Source: an uncultured Burkholderiales bacterium (GTDB lineage Bacteria; Pseudomonadota; Gammaproteobacteria; Burkholderiales; Burkholderiaceae_C). From it: 64,000 nucleotides of DNA. This document shows positions 49,621 through 58,340 of the stretch, in pieces (position 1 is the stretch's first letter; the number at the start of each line of letters is the position of its first letter). The stretch is taken from the NCBI GenBank assembly GCA_903933115.1, contig CAIZIT010000070.1, positions 62,001 to 126,000 on the forward strand. Reading direction: 5' to 3'. The translations under genes were made by a program, and so were the position numbers. Under the pieces are notes generated by a model that was given only the letters and a program-made list of their open reading frames with translations, searched no databases and was not told the DNA's origin.

Positions 49621-50895
49621 TTATAGGGTGTACAAAGGGTGATGCAATCCACCAGCCAAATGCTCTGCAGCCCAGGTCAAAGGGTCTTGCTCTTTGGCAA
49701 GCAAAACGCCAGCGGCTCGGATTTGGTGAGATTGACCTTTGAGTGCAGGAGGAGCGCCCTTCGATTGGGGGTCCATGGCGAATTCATAAAGCATTCTTCT
49801 GGCCATCACAATGGCACGGTCGGTGGGTAGAAGCTTCTCGTTCTCATGGTCTTGGATCACACCCATGCTCTCTTGGAGTGAGGCGTCTTGCATGGAGATG
49901 CCAAATACGCCGGAGTAGGAGCGCTTTTCCTTTTGAGCCACACGGTCGATGAGGTACTCGTTTTCCTTGTTTTGAGCAGGTCTGAAGCTTTTGTCGGACT
50001 CATAAGCCACGTGAATGCCTTTGCCCGCTTTCATGGCCTCTCTCTCTTCGCTGGAGAGGGGCTTGTCGATGTGGTAATTGATACTCCAAGCCATGGTGTT
50101 GTGGTCGTCTACGGGCACCCACAAATGACCCCCTAGGGCGTGTTCGCCAAATGGGGGGATCAAGGTGTACCAGGGGAAAATCCATTGCGTGATGCGCCAG
50201 TAGTAATTTTGATCATCTCCGTTTCTGCGCCCGTAAAGCGTCATGCCAAAGTCTGTCTTCTCGATGGTGAAGATCACATTGCCATCGGCTTTGATGTATT
50301 TGAGGGCTTGGGTGCCCACGTGCATGGGGTCGATGTCGACCTCATAGCGGTGAACAAAGGAGACGTGGGCCGTATCAATGCCCCCTTCCATCGCTTGGAG
50401 GAAGTTGGACTCTTGAAGACGTCTAGAGATGTAGACATGGCTCTCAGGCACCAAGCACCACTCGAGCTCTGGCAAGTCTGGCTCCGTGCCAGGCTCACCC
50501 ATGTAGGCCCAAACCAAGCCCGCTCTTTCCACACAGGGATAAGATTTGATGTGCATCTTCGAGCAAAGCTCGGGTGCTGAAGGGATGTCAACACATTTGC
50601 CGTTTCGGTCAAATTTCACCCCGTGGTAGGCGCAGCGCAGTCCCCCTTCCTCATTTCTTGCAAAATAAAGCGAAACGCCTCTGTGCGAACAAAACTCACT
50701 CACCACGCCAACAACACCCTCAGTGTCCCTGAAGACGATGAGTTTTTCACTCATGATTTGAACCTTCACTTGAGGACCATCTGGGTCCTTCACCTCATCG
50801 CTGGCCACCACAGGAACCCAGTACTTTCTGAGTAAATTGCCCATGGGTGTACCGGGTCCTGTTTGAGTCAACGCTTGTGACATCTCTTTGTTCAT
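49621..50895 (-). CDS. Rieske aromatic oxygenase (phthalate dioxygenase-like)
   Basis: A 424-residue mononuclear iron oxygenase. Rieske ligands are in CSHRGVSLYFA and CAYHGVKFD; mononuclear iron ligands are in DTAHVSFVH. Being 424 residues and having no beta subunit alongside, it fits the phthalate 4,5-dioxygenase/LigX-like class that uses a separate reductase. GAGGGAA precedes the ATG. It is the last gene of the liv-ThDP-Rieske block, 51 bp after the ThDP gene. A substrate among aromatic carboxylates is likely; no reductase gene is in this window. Confidence 0.9.
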   Translation of the reverse strand: MNKEMSQALTQTGPGTPMGNLLRKYWVPVVASDEVKDPDGPQVKVQIMSEKLIVFRDTEGVVGVVSEFCSHRGVSLYFARNEEGGLRCAYHGVKFDRNGKCVDIPSAPELCSKMHIKSYPCVERAGLVWAYMGEPGTEPDLPELEWCLVPESHVYISRRLQESNFLQAMEGGIDTAHVSFVHRYEVDIDPMHVGTQALKYIKADGNVIFTIEKTDFGMTLYGRRNGDDQNYYWRITQWIFPWYTLIPPFGEHALGGHLWVPVDDHNTMAWSINYHIDKPLSSEEREAMKAGKGIHVAYESDKSFRPAQNKENEYLIDRVAQKEKRSYSGVFGISMQDASLQESMGVIQDHENEKLLPTDRAIVMARRMLYEFAMDPQSKGAPPALKGQSHQIRAAGVLLAKEQDPLTWAAEHLAGGLHHPLYTL

Positions 50896-50946
50896 TGCAA
50901 AATTCCCTCAATCAAAAAAATAAAAAAATGTCGACGTGCTGAGCGA

Positions 50947-52698
50947 TCAGAGCTTGGGGATAGAGACCACCATCACGGCGGCTTGTCCTGCGTCCACTGC
51001 GCTCAAACAACGCTCAATTGCAGGCTCTAAATCTTTGGGCTCGCTCACGCGTTCCGCGTGCGCGCCAAAGGCAGCCGCCACTTGTTCAAACTGTCTCTTT
51101 TGACCTTTGTGTTTGGCATGAAAGTCTTGCCCCTTGGCCGCAAATCCATCAGGATGAACGCGAAGGGTGGCTTCTTTGACCGCTTGCCATCCGCCGTTGT
51201 CCAAAACAACGGTGAAGATCGGTAAGGACTCCGCTTGCGCCACTGCGTAGACCGAGGTGGGGGTTGAGAAGTGAAAGCCACCGTCACCAACGATTTGAAC
51301 CACGCGTTTATTCGGGTTGGCCAAACGAATGCCTAAAGACATGCCTCCGCTGTAACCCAAGCCACCACCTGCTGCGCCAAACAATGTCTTGGGCGCGTTT
51401 CTGGGCAAGTGGTTCATGACAGCCAAGGAGTGCCTGATGGCCTCGTTCAAAATGACATCCTCCTGGTCAAGTAAGCGGTTAAGGGTGTGGCAAACAAAAC
51501 TGGGTTGTACAGCATCTGTGCTTCCCATGTTTTGCGCTTCAGCCACGAGTTTGGCATGCCGCGCTTGGGTCAAGACATTTACATTTTGTAAACGCTTGGC
51601 CACCTGAGCTTGGTGCTCAGGCGTGACGAGCGTTTTGGCAACACGGAGCAAGTCTTCAAGAAACAAAGCACTATCAGCTTGAATTCTAGTTTGCGTGGAA
51701 AAGCCCCACATGGGAAAGTCTTTTTTGATCGGATCTTGATCAATATGGATCCACTGCGTGGTGCTCTCGGGCTGACTGTATTTGGGCAGCCAAGGGACAT
51801 CGGTGTCGATCAAAACACCAATATCGGTTTGTGCAAAGCCATGAGAGGGATCAAAGCCACAAAACCAAGCGTTGTCTCTGGCGATGTTGTTGTGGGTGGA
51901 GCTGTATTCGTAGACGCGAATACCCAGTAGGTTTGCCAGTTCGCCCAGAGCATGAAAGGCCTTCGCGCTTCTACCCAAATAGCTGGTGACCAGCATCGGG
52001 TTTTGGGCATGGATCAACTGAAGTGCAACGTCCTTCAGTTGTGCTTCTGAACTCGAGCCTTGTTGGACCGATCCATAGTCTTTGGCGCTGAAGGGCTGGA
52101 CACGGGACTCTTCCCAGTCTTCTGCCAAGACCTCTCTTGGAAGGCTCATGAACACGGGGCCAGGAGGGTCTGAGTGCATGATGCTGTGCGCACGACGCAC
52201 CACTTCCTTGGCCACCACGCCAGAAGGCAAGGTGTATTCCCACTTGGTGTAGGGACGAACCAGTGAGGCCATGTCAAAGGGGTCTTGCACAAAGTGCACA
52301 TAATTGTCCCTCGATCCCATCAACTCGCCTCGAATGGTGAAAGGTGCACGACCGGCCATCAGCATGACCGGCAAGCGTGCTCGCATGAGGTTGTGCATGC
52401 CCATCACGGCATTGGCGGTTCCCGCATCCACATGCACCAAAACCCCTTGACCACGGCCCGTGTAGGCGGCAAATCCACCCGCCATGTGGATGGCCACATT
52501 CTCATGGGGGCAAGTGATGACGGTGGGGATGGCTTTGCCTTGGGCTTTGAACTTGGCCATCTCCTCGATGAGGGTCGCATGATCGGTGCCTAAATTGCAA
52601 AACAAATATTCGATGCCCGCCTCCACAAGACCTTCTAAAAAATAGTGAGCGGCAGAATGAAGGGTTGGACTCGCTGGGTTTTGATCTTTTGAAGTCAT
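50947..52698 (-). CDS. ThDP-dependent decarboxylase/acetolactate synthase-like enzyme
   Basis: About 583 residues with three ThDP-enzyme domains. The PYR-domain glutamate is Glu66 (CPHENVAIHMAGG). The PP domain carries GDGGFHFSTP and ends its ThDP-Mg motif in LDNGG rather than LNNxG. This family includes benzoylformate decarboxylase, acetolactate synthase and related carboligases; the GGGLGYSGGMSLG loop fits benzoylformate-type enzymes. An upstream in-frame start at 52812 adds 38 unlikely residues, so the ATG at 52698 is chosen. It lies between a liv transporter and a Rieske oxygenase, suggesting decarboxylation of an aromatic 2-oxo acid, which is inference. Confidence 0.85.
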   Translation of the reverse strand: MTSKDQNPASPTLHSAAHYFLEGLVEAGIEYLFCNLGTDHATLIEEMAKFKAQGKAIPTVITCPHENVAIHMAGGFAAYTGRGQGVLVHVDAGTANAVMGMHNLMRARLPVMLMAGRAPFTIRGELMGSRDNYVHFVQDPFDMASLVRPYTKWEYTLPSGVVAKEVVRRAHSIMHSDPPGPVFMSLPREVLAEDWEESRVQPFSAKDYGSVQQGSSSEAQLKDVALQLIHAQNPMLVTSYLGRSAKAFHALGELANLLGIRVYEYSSTHNNIARDNAWFCGFDPSHGFAQTDIGVLIDTDVPWLPKYSQPESTTQWIHIDQDPIKKDFPMWGFSTQTRIQADSALFLEDLLRVAKTLVTPEHQAQVAKRLQNVNVLTQARHAKLVAEAQNMGSTDAVQPSFVCHTLNRLLDQEDVILNEAIRHSLAVMNHLPRNAPKTLFGAAGGGLGYSGGMSLGIRLANPNKRVVQIVGDGGFHFSTPTSVYAVAQAESLPIFTVVLDNGGWQAVKEATLRVHPDGFAAKGQDFHAKHKGQKRQFEQVAAAFGAHAERVSEPKDLEPAIERCLSAVDAGQAAVMVVSIPKL

Positions 52699-53120
52699 GA
52701 TGAATGAGAGATGGTGAAAGATGAAGGCTGGATGAGGACTCGAAAAAGCCCAAAAAATCGACCGAAGAAAAGGATGCAACGGGGCATCCATTTTTCTAAA
52801 CAATCTGGACATATTTTATATTTTTTCAACTCTTGAAACCTCTTGAACTTTGCCCCGATGACAATTTATTCATGCGGCAGTGCCAAAGCGGGCTCAAAAG
52901 CACCTGAAAAGGGTTTCATAATGCTTCTTCATAAGGCTTCATTAGGTTTCATAGGCCCGGATTTAGAGGCGTATTTTGCCAGTCCCATGTACACCAGTTG
53001 GGGTCATTGGCAACACCAAGTCGGTGAGAACGTGCGCATCAGCTGTCCAGGTCAATTCTGGCTTCTTGCCGCTTTTGAGCATGAGCTGAAAGCGCCTCCA
53101 AGAAGGGGTATCTGGAGTGC
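52699..53120. other. Spacer between livM and the ThDP gene
   Basis: A 422-bp gap inside an otherwise compact block. Overlapping open frames on both strands look unconvincing and share no recognisable family. No T-tailed hairpin was seen. It may hold a promoter for the ThDP and Rieske genes. Confidence 0.4.
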
Positions 53121-54080
53121 TTAAGGGTGGATTTTGCTGGAATTCGTTTTGTTGGCGTGGCGGTTGAAGTAGCTTTGCGCCTCTCCCACAATGCCTTTTC
53201 GAAAGGTCATCACACAGAGCACAAAAATCCCACCAATGATCACCGTCACCCAAGAGCCCACTTTGTCCGACAAGGTGTCTTGAAGCGTGACCACAATGCC
53301 GGCACCCAGGACGGGGCCAAAGAACGTGCCCGCTCCGCCGAGCATGGTCATCAAGATCACCTCTCCTGAGGTCGATTGAAGAACATCCGACAGGGCTGCA
53401 AAACCCAGCACCACACACTTCAACGATCCCGCCAAGCCCGCCAAGCTCGCCGACAAGACAAAGACCAATAATTTTTGACGCTCAACGAAGTAGCCCAGTG
53501 AGCAAGCGCGACTTTCATTTTCACGAATGGCTTTGAGCACTTGGCCAAAGGGCGAGTTGACGATCCGTTTGATGAACAAAAATGTCATGACAAAGATCAA
53601 AAAGACAAAGTAATACATCACCAGGTCATTTTTAAGTGAAATCCAATGGAACACTTCCCCTCTAGAGACCCCTTGGATGCCGTTTTCTCCGCCTGTGAAG
53701 CTCGCTTGCAGGCAAACAAAATAAACCAATTGCGCCAAAGCCAAAGTGATCATCGCAAAGTAAATCCCCGATCTTCTGATGGCGATGAATCCAATGACCA
53801 ATCCCAAAACACTGGATGCAGCCACCCCCAGCAAAATGGACATGACCGTGTTCAAACTGTATTGAGTAATGAGGTGTGCGGTGATGTAGGAGGAAAAGCC
53901 AAAGTAGGCGGCGTGACCAAACGAGAGCATGCCACTAAAGCCCAGCATCAAATTGAAAGCACAGGCAAAGATGGCATAACAATAAAGCGTCATCAAGTAA
54001 ACCGGATAAATGCCGAGCCAAGGTGCCATCAAACCCAGCACCAACAAAACACCGTAGAACATTGAAGTTGAATGTTTCAT
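53121..54080 (-). CDS. livM: LivM-type ABC transporter permease
   Basis: A 319-residue inner-membrane permease with LGFSGMLSFGHAAYFGFSSY, the LivM signature, and about nine hydrophobic segments. It pairs with LivH of the same operon, which ends 5 bp upstream. Unlike the first liv cluster, LivM and LivG are separate here. Confidence 0.92.
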   Translation of the reverse strand: MKHSTSMFYGVLLVLGLMAPWLGIYPVYLMTLYCYAIFACAFNLMLGFSGMLSFGHAAYFGFSSYITAHLITQYSLNTVMSILLGVAASSVLGLVIGFIAIRRSGIYFAMITLALAQLVYFVCLQASFTGGENGIQGVSRGEVFHWISLKNDLVMYYFVFLIFVMTFLFIKRIVNSPFGQVLKAIRENESRACSLGYFVERQKLLVFVLSASLAGLAGSLKCVVLGFAALSDVLQSTSGEVILMTMLGGAGTFFGPVLGAGIVVTLQDTLSDKVGSWVTVIIGGIFVLCVMTFRKGIVGEAQSYFNRHANKTNSSKIHP

Positions 54081-54085
54081 GGACT

Positions 54086-54970
54086 TTACTCTTTACCAAA
54101 AAGGCCACTCGGGCGCCAGCAAAGCACCATCGCCATGATGACGAACACCACGATATTGGAGGCCTCAGGGTAGAGCACCTTGGTGAAGCCCTCAATCACC
54201 CCCAAAGACAACCCACTCAATATGGCTCCCAAAATTGAACCCATCCCACCAATCACCACCACCGCAAAGACGACGATCACCAAGGAGGAGCCCATCAAGG
54301 GGGATACTTGAATGATGGGTGCAGACAACACCCCGGCAAAGGCGGCCAGGGCCACCCCCGCCCCGTAGGTGAGCATGACCATTCGAGGCACATTGATGCC
54401 AAACGCTTGAACGAGTTGGGGGTTCTCCGTGGCCGCCCTGAGCGTGGAGCCCAGACGGGTTCGCTCGATCAAGAACCATGTTAAAAAACAAACGGTTAAA
54501 GACGCCACAATGACCCATACTCGGTAAATCGGCAGCATCATGAACCCGACATCAAGCGCGCCTTGAAGGAGCTCAGGGACTGGATAGCTCTGACCGGAAG
54601 AACCGAAGAGCTCTCGAAGCACCCCTTCTGCGATCAAAGATAGGCCAAAAGTCAGTAGTAAGCCATAGAGAGGGTCAATTTTGTAAAGGTGCTTGAGAAA
54701 TGCTCTCTCCATCAAGACACCCAGTGCCCCGACCGCCAAAGGAGCGATCACAAGGGCCATCCAATAGTTCACCCCCAATTGACCCAACAAGAACCAAGCC
54801 GCATAAGCACCCATCATGTAAAAAGCGCCGTGGGCAAAGTTGACCACACCCAAAAGTCCAAAGATCACGGCGAGCCCCAAACTGAGCATGGCGTAAAAGG
54901 AGCCGTTCAAAAGACCCAGGAGCAGTTGCCCCAAAATCACGGGAAGGGGAATGCCAAAAAAGTCATTCAT
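54086..54970 (-). CDS. livH: LivH-type ABC transporter permease
   Basis: About 294 residues with the LivH signature LLGVVNFAHGAFYMMGAYAA and eight or so membrane helices. The ATG at 54970 starts MNDFFGIPL; an upstream start at 55015 is unlikely. It follows livK by about 100 bp and is followed by livM after 5 bp. Confidence 0.92.
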   Translation of the reverse strand: MNDFFGIPLPVILGQLLLGLLNGSFYAMLSLGLAVIFGLLGVVNFAHGAFYMMGAYAAWFLLGQLGVNYWMALVIAPLAVGALGVLMERAFLKHLYKIDPLYGLLLTFGLSLIAEGVLRELFGSSGQSYPVPELLQGALDVGFMMLPIYRVWVIVASLTVCFLTWFLIERTRLGSTLRAATENPQLVQAFGINVPRMVMLTYGAGVALAAFAGVLSAPIIQVSPLMGSSLVIVVFAVVVIGGMGSILGAILSGLSLGVIEGFTKVLYPEASNIVVFVIMAMVLCWRPSGLFGKE

Positions 54971-55073
54971 GTGGGATTCGAGGAATAAATGAAGGGACTG
55001 ATCAGGCCAGCCCAAGAGCTTTTACCACCCCACCCGTGGGTGGGGTATGCGTTCGATCAGCATGAAGAGTGGC

Positions 55074-56297
55074 TTATTTCTTCTTCAACAGGGGACAAGT
55101 GGAGTCAGACAAAGGGCCAAAGGCCTCTTCACCGCTCATTTTCTTGACCAATTTGTAATAGTCCCAAGGATATTTGGATTCTGCAGGCGTTTTGACCTGC
55201 ATCACGTACATGTCATGGACCATCACACCGTCTTCTCGGATGTAGCCCCCTTTGGCAAACATGTCGTTGATTTTGAGTTTTCTCAACTGCTCCATCACTT
55301 TGTCGGGATCGGTGGTGTTGGCCGCCTTGACGGCATTCAAATAAGTCATGGTTGCAGAGTAGTAAGCCGCTTGGTTCATGGTGGGCTCTTTTTTCATTTT
55401 CTCAAAATAGCGCTTACCAAAAGCCCTGGTCTCAGGGTTCAAATCCCAGTACCAACCTGTTGTGAGATACAGGCCCTGAGCGGTTTGAAGTCCGAGGCTG
55501 TGAATGTCGCTGATGAAGGCCAAGAGGGCTGCGGGCTTCATGGTTTTGGTGATGCCAAATTCATTGGCCGCTTTGAGCGAGTTGGTGAAATCGGTGCCCG
55601 CGTTGGACAAGCCTAGGACCTGAGCGTTAGAGCCTTTGGCTTGCAGCAAGAAGGAGGAAAAATCGGAGGCGGAGAGCGGGACTCTCACCGATCCGATGGA
55701 TTTGCCGCCGTTGGCGGTAAGCACCTTGGTGGCAGCATCTTGGAGTTGTGTGCCAAAGGCGTAATCGGCCGTCAAGAAAAACCAAGATTTACCACCGTTT
55801 TGTGTGATCACGCTGGCCGTCCCATTGGCCAAAGAGGTGGTGTCGTAGGAGTAGTGAACGGTGTAGGGCGTACAGTCTTGATTCGTCAAAGACGAACCCG
55901 CAGCACCAATGGCCATGAAAGGCACTTTTTTCTCGCCCGCCACTTTGGCCATGGCAATGCTGACCCCTGTGTTGGAGCCGCCCAGCAACATATTGAGTTC
56001 ATTCTTATCGGCCCATTCTCTGAATTTCGAGGAGCCAATATCGGGTTTGTTTTGATGGTCTGCGCTGATGAAGACAATTTTTTTACCAATGACCGTGCCT
56101 CCAAAATCAGCGATGGCCATCTTGACCGCCTCGATACCACCTGGGCCAATCACATCGGCGTAGAGGCCTGACATGTCATCGATGTCACCAATGACCACCT
56201 CATTGCCCGCATTTGCAGCCAGTGGGCTCAGCAAGGCGGCCACTGCACTGGCACAGGCCAAAAGGGCAGACGGTTTTTTAAGTTTGAATGTTTTCAT
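55074..56297 (-). CDS. livK: LivK-like periplasmic binding protein
   Basis: About 407 residues with a signal peptide ending near AANAG. The type 1 binding fold starts EVVIGDIDDMSGLYADVIGP, a variant typical of the aromatic-compound-binding branch of the family. AAGGAG lies seven bases before the ATG at 56297, clearly better than 56357. The ligand is probably an aromatic acid given the ThDP and Rieske genes downstream; this is inference. It follows livF rather than heading the operon. Confidence 0.9.
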   Translation of the reverse strand: MKTFKLKKPSALLACASAVAALLSPLAANAGNEVVIGDIDDMSGLYADVIGPGGIEAVKMAIADFGGTVIGKKIVFISADHQNKPDIGSSKFREWADKNELNMLLGGSNTGVSIAMAKVAGEKKVPFMAIGAAGSSLTNQDCTPYTVHYSYDTTSLANGTASVITQNGGKSWFFLTADYAFGTQLQDAATKVLTANGGKSIGSVRVPLSASDFSSFLLQAKGSNAQVLGLSNAGTDFTNSLKAANEFGITKTMKPAALLAFISDIHSLGLQTAQGLYLTTGWYWDLNPETRAFGKRYFEKMKKEPTMNQAAYYSATMTYLNAVKAANTTDPDKVMEQLRKLKINDMFAKGGYIREDGVMVHDMYVMQVKTPAESKYPWDYYKLVKKMSGEEAFGPLSDSTCPLLKKK

Positions 56298-56349
56298 GGT
56301 TGTCTCCTTAGAAAATAATGATGAAAAGCCTCTTGAAGGTCTTCTTTTT

Positions 56350-57063
56350 TTAAACACCTAAAAACTCATGCAGCATGCCCATCTTCTCACTCAATTGCGC
56401 TTGTGAGAAGGTGTCAATGATTTGCCCATGTTCCATGACGTAAAAACGATCGGCCAAGGGGGCGGCAAATCTGAAATTTTGTTCAACCATCACGATCGTG
56501 AAGCCCTTTTTTCTGAGTGAGGAGATCATTTGGGCCAAGGCGTTGACGATGACGGGGGCGAGCCCTTCAGAAATTTCGTCAAGGAGAAGCATCTTGGCGC
56601 CTGTGCGAACAATTCTGGCGACAGCCAGCATTTGTTGCTCTCCCCCAGACAGGCGAGTGCCAGGGCTGTGCCTGCGCTCTGCCAAATTGGGGAACATGCT
56701 GTAGATGTCCTCTAGGCTCAATCCCCCAGGTTTCAAGATGGGCGGCAAGAGCAGGTTTTCTTCGCAAGACAGGCTCGAAAAGATCCCTCGCTCCTCAGGA
56801 CAATAAGCGATGCCCAGTTGAGCAATTTGGTGGGGGCTCAACTGAATGCACTCCTGTGAATCCACCAAAATGCTGCCCGTGCGGTCTTCGATCAAGCCCA
56901 TGATCGATTTGAGTGTGGTGCTCCTGCCAGAGCCGTTGCGCCCTAAAAGGGTTACCACTTCACCCTCATGAACGCTCAAATTCACGCCGTGCAGCACATG
57001 CGACTCACCGTAGTGGGCATGAAGGTCTTTCAATTCCAACACCACCTTTGGCGTCTCAAGCAT
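56350..57063 (-). CDS. livF: LivF-like ABC transporter ATPase
   Basis: About 237 residues with Walker A GRNGSGRST, signature LSGGEQQMLAVARI, Walker B MLLLDEIS and switch MVEQN. Walker A has Arg before Ser-Thr (GSGRST), where Lys is normal, so ATP hydrolysis by this subunit is questionable. GGAGGG precedes the ATG at 57063, which overlaps the livG stop by 8 bp. It partners the LivG encoded directly upstream. Confidence 0.9.
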   Translation of the reverse strand: MLETPKVVLELKDLHAHYGESHVLHGVNLSVHEGEVVTLLGRNGSGRSTTLKSIMGLIEDRTGSILVDSQECIQLSPHQIAQLGIAYCPEERGIFSSLSCEENLLLPPILKPGGLSLEDIYSMFPNLAERRHSPGTRLSGGEQQMLAVARIVRTGAKMLLLDEISEGLAPVIVNALAQMISSLRKKGFTIVMVEQNFRFAAPLADRFYVMEHGQIIDTFSQAQLSEKMGMLHEFLGV

Positions 57064-57835
57064 GGTGAGCACCCTCCAAGGACGCATCGGATCGCCCCAT
57101 GTAGGCATCGAGCACTTGAGGGTTTTTAGAGACCACCTCATAACTGCCCTCGGCAATGATTTGTCCGCGTTGCAAAACGCTGATGCAGTCGGCGATGCTC
57201 GAGACCACTTTCATGTTGTGTTCCACCATCAAAATGGTTCGGTTCTCAGATACCTTTTTAATCAGTGCCGTGACTCGGGCCACATCCTCAAGACCCATGC
57301 CTTGGGTGGGCTCATCCAGGAGCATCAGCTCAGGATCCATGGCCAGTGTGGTGGCAATCTCCAGAGCTCTCTTTCTGCCGTATGGCAACTCGGCGCCCAA
57401 CTTGTGGGCGAATTCCAATAGATCGACTTGCTCCAAGAGATCAAAGGCTTTTGCATGCAAATGATGCAAGCTCGACTCGGGCTTCCAAAAATGGTAGGAC
57501 ATGCCCGCACTGCGTTGGAGTGCAATGCGCACGTTTTCAAGCACACTCAAGTTCGGAAAGATGGCTGAAATTTGAAACGAGCGAATGACCCCTTTCAGTG
57601 CAATTTGGGCGGCGCTGTCCTTGGTGATGTCCAGCCCTTTGAAGACAATACGCCCTGAATTGGGGGTCAGAAATTTGGTCAATAAATTAAAGCAAGTTGT
57701 TTTGCCCGCACCATTGGGGCCAATCAATGCATGAATGTGACCCTTTTGGACTTTCAGCGACACGTCATTGACCGCTACAAAGCCCTTGAATTCTTTGATC
57801 AAGTTGTGGGTTTCTAAGAGTGTCTCATGGTGCAT
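57056..57835 (-). CDS. livG: LivG-like ABC transporter ATPase
   Basis: About 259 residues with Walker A GPNGAGKTT, the LPYGRKRALEIATTLAM region in place of the signature, Walker B LMLLDEPTQGMG and switch MVEHNMK. The ATG at 57835 starts MHHETLLETHNL; an upstream in-frame start at 57967 is unlikely. It is first in the second liv operon, opposite a divergent Bug gene across a repeat-rich spacer. It is full length, in contrast to the truncated livG at 17776-18147. Confidence 0.92.
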   Translation of the reverse strand: MHHETLLETHNLIKEFKGFVAVNDVSLKVQKGHIHALIGPNGAGKTTCFNLLTKFLTPNSGRIVFKGLDITKDSAAQIALKGVIRSFQISAIFPNLSVLENVRIALQRSAGMSYHFWKPESSLHHLHAKAFDLLEQVDLLEFAHKLGAELPYGRKRALEIATTLAMDPELMLLDEPTQGMGLEDVARVTALIKKVSENRTILMVEHNMKVVSSIADCISVLQRGQIIAEGSYEVVSKNPQVLDAYMGRSDASLEGAHHA

Positions 57836-58066
57836 GGTCAGGCGCTCAGGGAACTTGTTGATCCAGCATACCATGAGCACTTCAAGACGCAGCGGTTTAT
57901 CAGCGGTAAAATCTCGCTCCTCAGGGTATATCCTAGTCGAGTCGATGCGGTGGGCGTGCAATTGCATTTCCCCATTCTTGTGGGCGATTTAGGGAGCCAA
58001 GAGGAAGACCGATTCATTAAAGTTGGATAATCAGGCCCTTTGGATGTTGTGGTGCGATGTTTAGAA

Positions 58067-58108
58067 CTGGGGCCTAGAATCTGGGGCCTATAGTCTGGGG
58101 CCCAAAAC
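58067..58108 (+). repeat. Three 14-bp tandem repeats
   Basis: Three consecutive 14-bp units start with CTGGGGCC (CTGGGGCCTAGAAT, CTGGGGCCTATAGT, CTGGGGCCCAAAAC). They share a rigid GC-rich half and vary in the other half. Confidence 0.75.
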
Positions 58109-58186
58109 TTCGGGCGTTAAAGCTGTAGAACTTATGTTTTGGGTGCAATCCACTTAAAGCAAAGCCTCACAACAAAGTGTCTGAAT

Positions 58187-58263
58187 TGAGCCTTTGAACT
58201 GGGCCTTTGAACTAAGCCTCTTCACTGAGCGTGTTCACTGAACCTGTTCACTGGGCGTCATCC
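58187..58263 (+). repeat. Six degenerate 13-bp tandem repeats
   Basis: Six consecutive units of about 13 bp follow the pattern TGRGCCTNTTCAC or a close variant, the last being partial. They are more diverged than the 14-bp array, so they are older or under weaker copying. They end about 78 bp before the Bug start codon. Confidence 0.7.
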
Positions 58264-58340
58264 TCGAACCGATTGAGTGACCATTTATAAAAACCCTACC
58301 TTTTCCCATCTTTGTGATTGAAATCTGAGAGAACTCAAAA

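Larger units (their letters stand above)
57836..58340. promoter_or_regulatory. Repeat-rich divergent regulatory region
   Basis: This 505-bp region separates the liv-ThDP-Rieske block from the Bug-PCD-amidase genes. It carries two tandem arrays (58067-58108 and 58187-58263) described separately. Both sets of promoters must lie here. No regulator gene sits beside it. Confidence 0.5.

Noticed and set aside
52843-53418. Overlapping frames of 93 codons (plus) and 151 codons (minus) around the livM end
   Set aside because: They overlap livM or its spacer, have no recognisable family, and neither has a good ribosome site.
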